The notes under the pieces were generated by a model. The model was not told the DNA's origin. It did no database searches and saw nothing but the letters and a program-made list of their open reading frames with translations. A stretch of 64,000 nt of DNA, from the NCBI GenBank assembly GCA_000727475.1, contig KL647288.1:690699-754698 (forward strand). Reading direction: 5' to 3'. The position numbers and the translations under genes are program-made. Shown here in pieces: positions 47,370 to 64,000 of this stretch. Source of the stretch: Sarcocystis neurona. Lineage: Eukaryota > Apicomplexa > Conoidasida > Eucoccidiorida > Sarcocystidae. Positions within the stretch are counted from its first letter, which is position 1. Each line of letters begins with the position of its first letter.

Positions 47370-48250
47370 CTGCTGATGCTGTGGATCCTGCCTTTTTTAG
47401 CAGTGCGGCATCAGCGGCTGCTGTCCTGCTGATTGCCCATCTTGTCCTGTTGCACCGAGCTCTGTCACTCCTGCCGCTGCTGCTGCTGTGTGTCTGCTGC
47501 TGCCGTGTGTGTGTGCTGCTGCTGTGTGCGTGAGTGTGCAGCTGCTTCTTCGTCTTACTGGGGATGCTGCTGTTTTTCGATACCTTCTGCTATGGCGGCT
47601 GTGGCAGCATCCCCTCCTTGTTCCACTGCTGCTGCTATTGCTGCTGGCATGTGCTGCTGCTACTTGTGCTGCTGCCGCTCTTTGTGCTGCTACTCCTGCT
47701 GATGGCAGTGCAGTGCAGTCCGCTTGTGTGTGTTGTAGAATCCTCCTTCGCCCACTGCTGGGCGGGGACCTCTTCAAGGTTTTTTGCTGGCCTTTCTGTC
47801 GCCGGGGCTCCTCTGTATCTTGACCTCACTGCTGCTGTGTCGGGTCGGTGCCGCCACTGCCGCGGTGTCGGGTAGCTGCCCTCACTGCTGCTGCTGCTGC
47901 TGTTAAAAGCGTTCCCTGTGGGGTGCCTCTCCGGGTGGAAAAGGCGTTGGGACATGTGAGCGTGTGGGCTTTTCTCCTCGCACGTGCTGCAGCGGCCGTG
48001 CTTCGCTTTCACTCTACAGCACTCGACAACTCTTACGTTACCCTGCGGCTGCTGCTGAGGGCCATTTTTTGCTGCAGCGGCTGCTGTTGTTGAGGAAGGG
48101 TCGAAATTTTCCTGCAGCCGCTACATGCTGCTGCTGCGGCTTTTTCTGCTCCATTTGCTGTTCCTGGTCCTGCTGCTGCTCGTCCCGCCGAGACCTGGAC
48201 ACACACGCACACGCACGCTGCTGTATGTGCTTTCTGTCGCTGCGCGCCCG
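47370..48250. repeat. CTG/TGC-rich triplet tracts
   Basis: Interrupted CTGCTGCTG and TGCTGCTGTG runs with GT-rich breaks, intergenic. Frames through them give Leu, Cys or Ala on the plus strand. No family resemblance. Confidence 0.8.
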
Positions 48251-50119
48251 GCGCAGACATGCTGCTGTTGTGGCTGCTGCAGAGCAGCCTGTGAAGGTGT
48301 GTGTATGTGTCTCTGCAGTGCTCCAGCACGCGTTTTTTTGCATGCGTGTTTTGCGTCGCGAACACCGGAGGCAACACCACCGCTCCTCAGTTTTTCTTTC
48401 TCTTCCTCTTCCTCGCGCTCGCCTCGAGAGAACCTTCTTCCAATGGGGCCGCTGGCTGCATGTGCTGCGTCTTTTCCAGGCGGGGGCTGGGGAGGAGAGC
48501 GAGAGAGACAAGGACTGCGCGCCGAGGAGGAAAGCGACGCTTCTTCTCTGTGAAGAAGTATGCGCCGTTTTCTCTGTGTTTTGTGTATCGTTGATCGCTG
48601 AACAGCTCTTTTTCCTCTCTTCGCGTAGCCGATAGTTTTACAGGTTCCTTCTCCCCCCATGTGATGTGTCAGCCGTGATTTTGGGCAACTTCGTTGACGA
48701 CTCGTTTTCCTGCCCGTAGGCTGCAAGTCAGACGCACGGAAGAGCGGGCGCTGGCGCGCGCGTGCACCCGCGCATGTCGCCACACACGCGCGGAAACAAC
48801 ACTCTTTTTCCGTAGATTTCTCCTTTTTGTCTCCCCCGTTGAAAGAAGAAGAAGAGTTCTGCATCGACACGTTTGTCTGCGTGTATTTGTAGATTTGCGT
48901 ACGTCGCCGACAGCCATTTGTCTCCTGTTTCAACACGTTTCTCCCCTATCGATGCGTCGTCCGGGCGCGGCGGTTTCTTCTTTTCGGTACAAGCCAGCCA
49001 CACCACCGCCCCTACGTAGTCTTCGAGTCTCATCAATTTCCTTTGAATTCGCAGACACACAGATGTCAGTGAATGCCAGACACGTATTTTATTTCCCTCT
49101 GGAGGTCCACATAAATGGAGTCACAGGCGAGACGCGCGAGTGTCTAGTTTGCCGCGCTCCTTCATCCCATCCGACACCCAACTTTTCTTTCTCCGGGGTC
49201 GTCCTTCTCTGCTGGCGACCTCTTCAAAGTACAACAATACCCATGCATACGTGCGACAATGCTAAAAACTTCGTTCAACTGCTAAATTGCTCTCTTTTCA
49301 TTCGCCTATACCGCTCTCCCACAAATATCAAAAGACTTTTTACTCGTTCGAATTCTCAACTCATACATCGGCGGGTACGCCTATGTATGCATGTGCACAT
49401 ATGTATAATTTATGCATACATATATCTGTCTGTAATAGCCGCACACACACACAGACACAGTCTCAGTATATCCGTAGAAATGTATGCGTGTGTGTGTGTC
49501 TGCCCACATCTACGAGATTGACTTCTTTGCAGTTCTTCCGTATTTATCTGCGCATGCGTATATCGCGCGGTGAAGCAAAGGTCTTCCTTGCAGATAAAAC
49601 CAACCTGTCTTCTTTTCTGTCTCTCTTTGCGGGCACCCTCCCGTTGCTTCTTTCTTCTGGCCCTGCCGGGACACACGTTCTATCGAACAGATAGAATACT
49701 TTTACCTCTCTTTCTCCCTCTTTCTCTCCCTTTCACGCAGAAACTCCTTCTTCACTTGCGTCAGTACATTAGTTAGCACACCTGGCAATTTTTTCTCTTC
49801 TGTGCTTGTGTGTGTCTCTCTGTCTCTTGCCTCCGTACATGTATTAGGTACACCTACGTGCGTGTAGGCGTACAGTAGTTAGGGTGTGTTTAGGGAAGTG
49901 CCGAGCTCCTTGCATCTTTGTACTCAGAAGTGTGTAGACGTGAGAAAACAGGCCCCTATATGTATATATATATATTATTTACTGACGTGGAAATATATAC
50001 ATTTTTCTGCGTGAGTTTATACATGCAGGTGCGTCTATTATGATCTTGTGGGAGTAGGGAGCCATACTAGTAGGCTCAAAATTGGGAAATAAGCTGCCGC
50101 ACAGTTTCCTCAGATATCC

Positions 50120-50840
50120 TAGTTGCAGCCGCAGCAGCAACCCAGTCCCTTCACCAGCAGCAGCAGGAGCAGCAGCAAAGCACGCCTCCCCACCGGGCAG
50201 CAGCAGCAGCAGCTACCGCGGACACGTCGCAGCAGAAGAATAGAAGCGCAGGAGACGCCGCGCAGTAGGGAGGGAAGCAGCGCCAGCAGGAGGCGCAGAG
50301 ACGCGCAGAAGCAACAGCAGCGACAACAGGTGCCGCAACCACAATAAAATAGCAGCAGCTGCACAGCACAACAGCTCGCAGCAGCTGTAAAGTGCTGCCG
50401 CTGCTGCAGCCTCTACGACTAGTAAAGAAGCGAGTCGAGGTTGTGGTGCACCGAAACGAGCGACACCAGACGCACCGACAGCAGCACCAGCAGCACAGAT
50501 AGCAGCAACAGCAGCAGAGGCAGCAGCAGCAGCGAGAGCAGCAGCAGCAGCAGCGACAGCAGCAGCAGCGACACCGGCAGTTAACGCTGCAGGAGGAGCC
50601 GCATGGGCACTGAGCACGGGGGCAGCAGCAGGTTAAGGCAGCAGCAAGACAATCACCAGCGGCAGCAGGACCACAAAAGTCAGCAGCAGCAGCGGAAGCT
50701 GCAACAGCAACAGAAACACCAATAACAGTAGAATCATTAGCACCAGCGGCATCAGCAGCAAAATCACCAGTAGCAGCAGCAGCTGAATCACAATCAGCGC
50801 CAGCAGCAGCAGCAGAATCACCAGCACCAGCAGTAGCAGA
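50120..50840 (+). repeat. CAG/GCA array upstream of CDC48-like frame
   Basis: Dense CAGCAGCAG and CAGCAGCAA units with breaks. In the frame of the CDC48-like gene there are stops just before 50841, so the open frame begins there. Whether any part is transcribed is unknown; it could hold a 5' exon or leader. Confidence 0.8.
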
Positions 50841-50993
50841 GTGACCGGCGCCAGCAGCCACAGCAGCACACCACTAGCAAGCGCCGGTGCAGGAGCAGCA
50901 GCAGAAATTGGAGTGACGGCACCTCGAGCAACAGCCTTCACTGCAACAGGTACAAATCCTGTAGCAGTAACAGATTATATACATGCAGCAGGA

Positions 50994-63670
<12,677 letters not shown>

Positions 63671-64000
63671 TCTAGGCCTGCAGCAAGGAAAAACTTCAAC
63701 GTACGCAGAGATGTCTATGTGAGCACCCCACACTTCTTTTCACGCGTGTCTGTGGTGGTGTCTCTGTCTTTCTCTTCTTTTCTCTGTCTCTGCAGGACGC
63801 ATGCAGTTCTCTCTTCTTCTTTTTCTCTCCACACATTTACATCTATTTGTACATAGAGAAAAAGAGACAGAGAGGAAGCTGCGGGCGAGAAAGGCAGAGA
63901 AGTGCAGTGCGGTTGAACCTGCATATGCCTGTGTGTATGTATACCCGATGGAAGGCGGCAGCTTATTACGAGAAAAAGTGAAGTCCTGTTGTCCGTGGCA
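63671..64000. other. Window end, intron of CDC48-like gene
   Basis: Contains a TGTCTCTGTCTTTCTC pyrimidine stretch and GAGACAGAGAGG near 63860. No exon that continues the AAA module is visible, although a TTTCTAG acceptor-like site is at 63667-63673. Confidence 0.5.

Larger units (their letters stand above)
43528..50120. other. Intergenic region between splicing factor and CDC48-like gene
   Basis: About 6.6 kb without a convincing gene. Bases 43800-44900 contain CATATA/GTATAC patches. Bases 44900-46200 are repeat-poor apart from the tandem repeats listed separately. Bases 47370-48250 carry CTG/TGC tracts open in several frames. Bases 48650-50110 show nothing recognisable. A possible exon end at 46930-47006 (after CTCTTTCAG) reads QVTPGLWAQGVPVKF but has no partner. 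Confidence 0.6.

Noticed and set aside
48121..48936. 271-residue minus-strand frame
   Set aside because: Mixed-composition Arg/Gln/Ser sequence from CTG tracts and GC-rich DNA, with overlapping open frames on the plus strand; no motif.

Overview
The window looks like nuclear DNA of an apicomplexan, most likely a coccidian close to Eimeria. Three things point there: many short exons with GT-AG introns, CAG/GCA (and complementary CTG/TGC) triplet arrays both inside and outside coding sequence, and long ATATAC-type and GAGACA/TGTCTC-type microsatellites filling the introns. The protein families also fit. No prokaryotic operon, CRISPR array, tRNA or rRNA gene was recognised. Nearly all long open frames are by-products of stop-free triplet repeats; the real genes are built from small exons that can be joined by matching splice phase.

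Three genes can be reconstructed. (1) On the minus strand, a dynamin-family GTPase starts at 13045 and runs leftward through seven phase-compatible exons to 1880. It holds all four GTPase motifs and continues beyond the left edge. (2) On the plus strand, a three-RRM splicing factor runs to a stop at 43527. Its last RRM is a U2AF-homology motif (UHM) with an intact R-x-F, as in PUF60/U2AF65. Seven exons from 25646 onward are solid. Small upstream exons at 23719, 21517 (an RS-dipeptide exon) and 18803, and a possible start exon at 13707, probably give its N-terminus. (3) On the plus strand, a divergent CDC48/p97 AAA-ATPase runs from about 50994, or from an unseen upstream exon, past 63146. It has an N-domain swollen by low-complexity inserts and most of the D1 AAA module. 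A hydrophobic stretch followed by a long acid-poor Ser/Ala/Arg region precedes the N-domain and resembles a bipartite apicoplast leader, suggesting the plastid CDC48 paralogue.

Layout: 1-11.5 kb is repeat-rich dynamin introns. 11.5-25.6 kb is repeat-poor, with the dynamin start exon and the small N-terminal exons of the splicing factor. 25.6-43.5 kb is the repeat-rich body of the splicing-factor gene, including about 3 kb of triplet arrays in one intron. 43.5-50.1 kb is intergenic and holds several minisatellites. 50.1-64 kb is the CDC48-like gene with triplet arrays and a 14-bp minisatellite. This alternation resembles the feature-rich/feature-poor segments described for Eimeria tenella chromosome 1.

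The genes do not form one pathway: membrane fission, pre-mRNA 3' splice-site recognition and (inferred) plastid protein handling are separate. The first two appear to be head-to-head. No clearly novel system was found. The best leads are the hidden small exons in the repeat-poor island, the targeting leader of the CDC48 paralogue, and the strand-switching triplet arrays.
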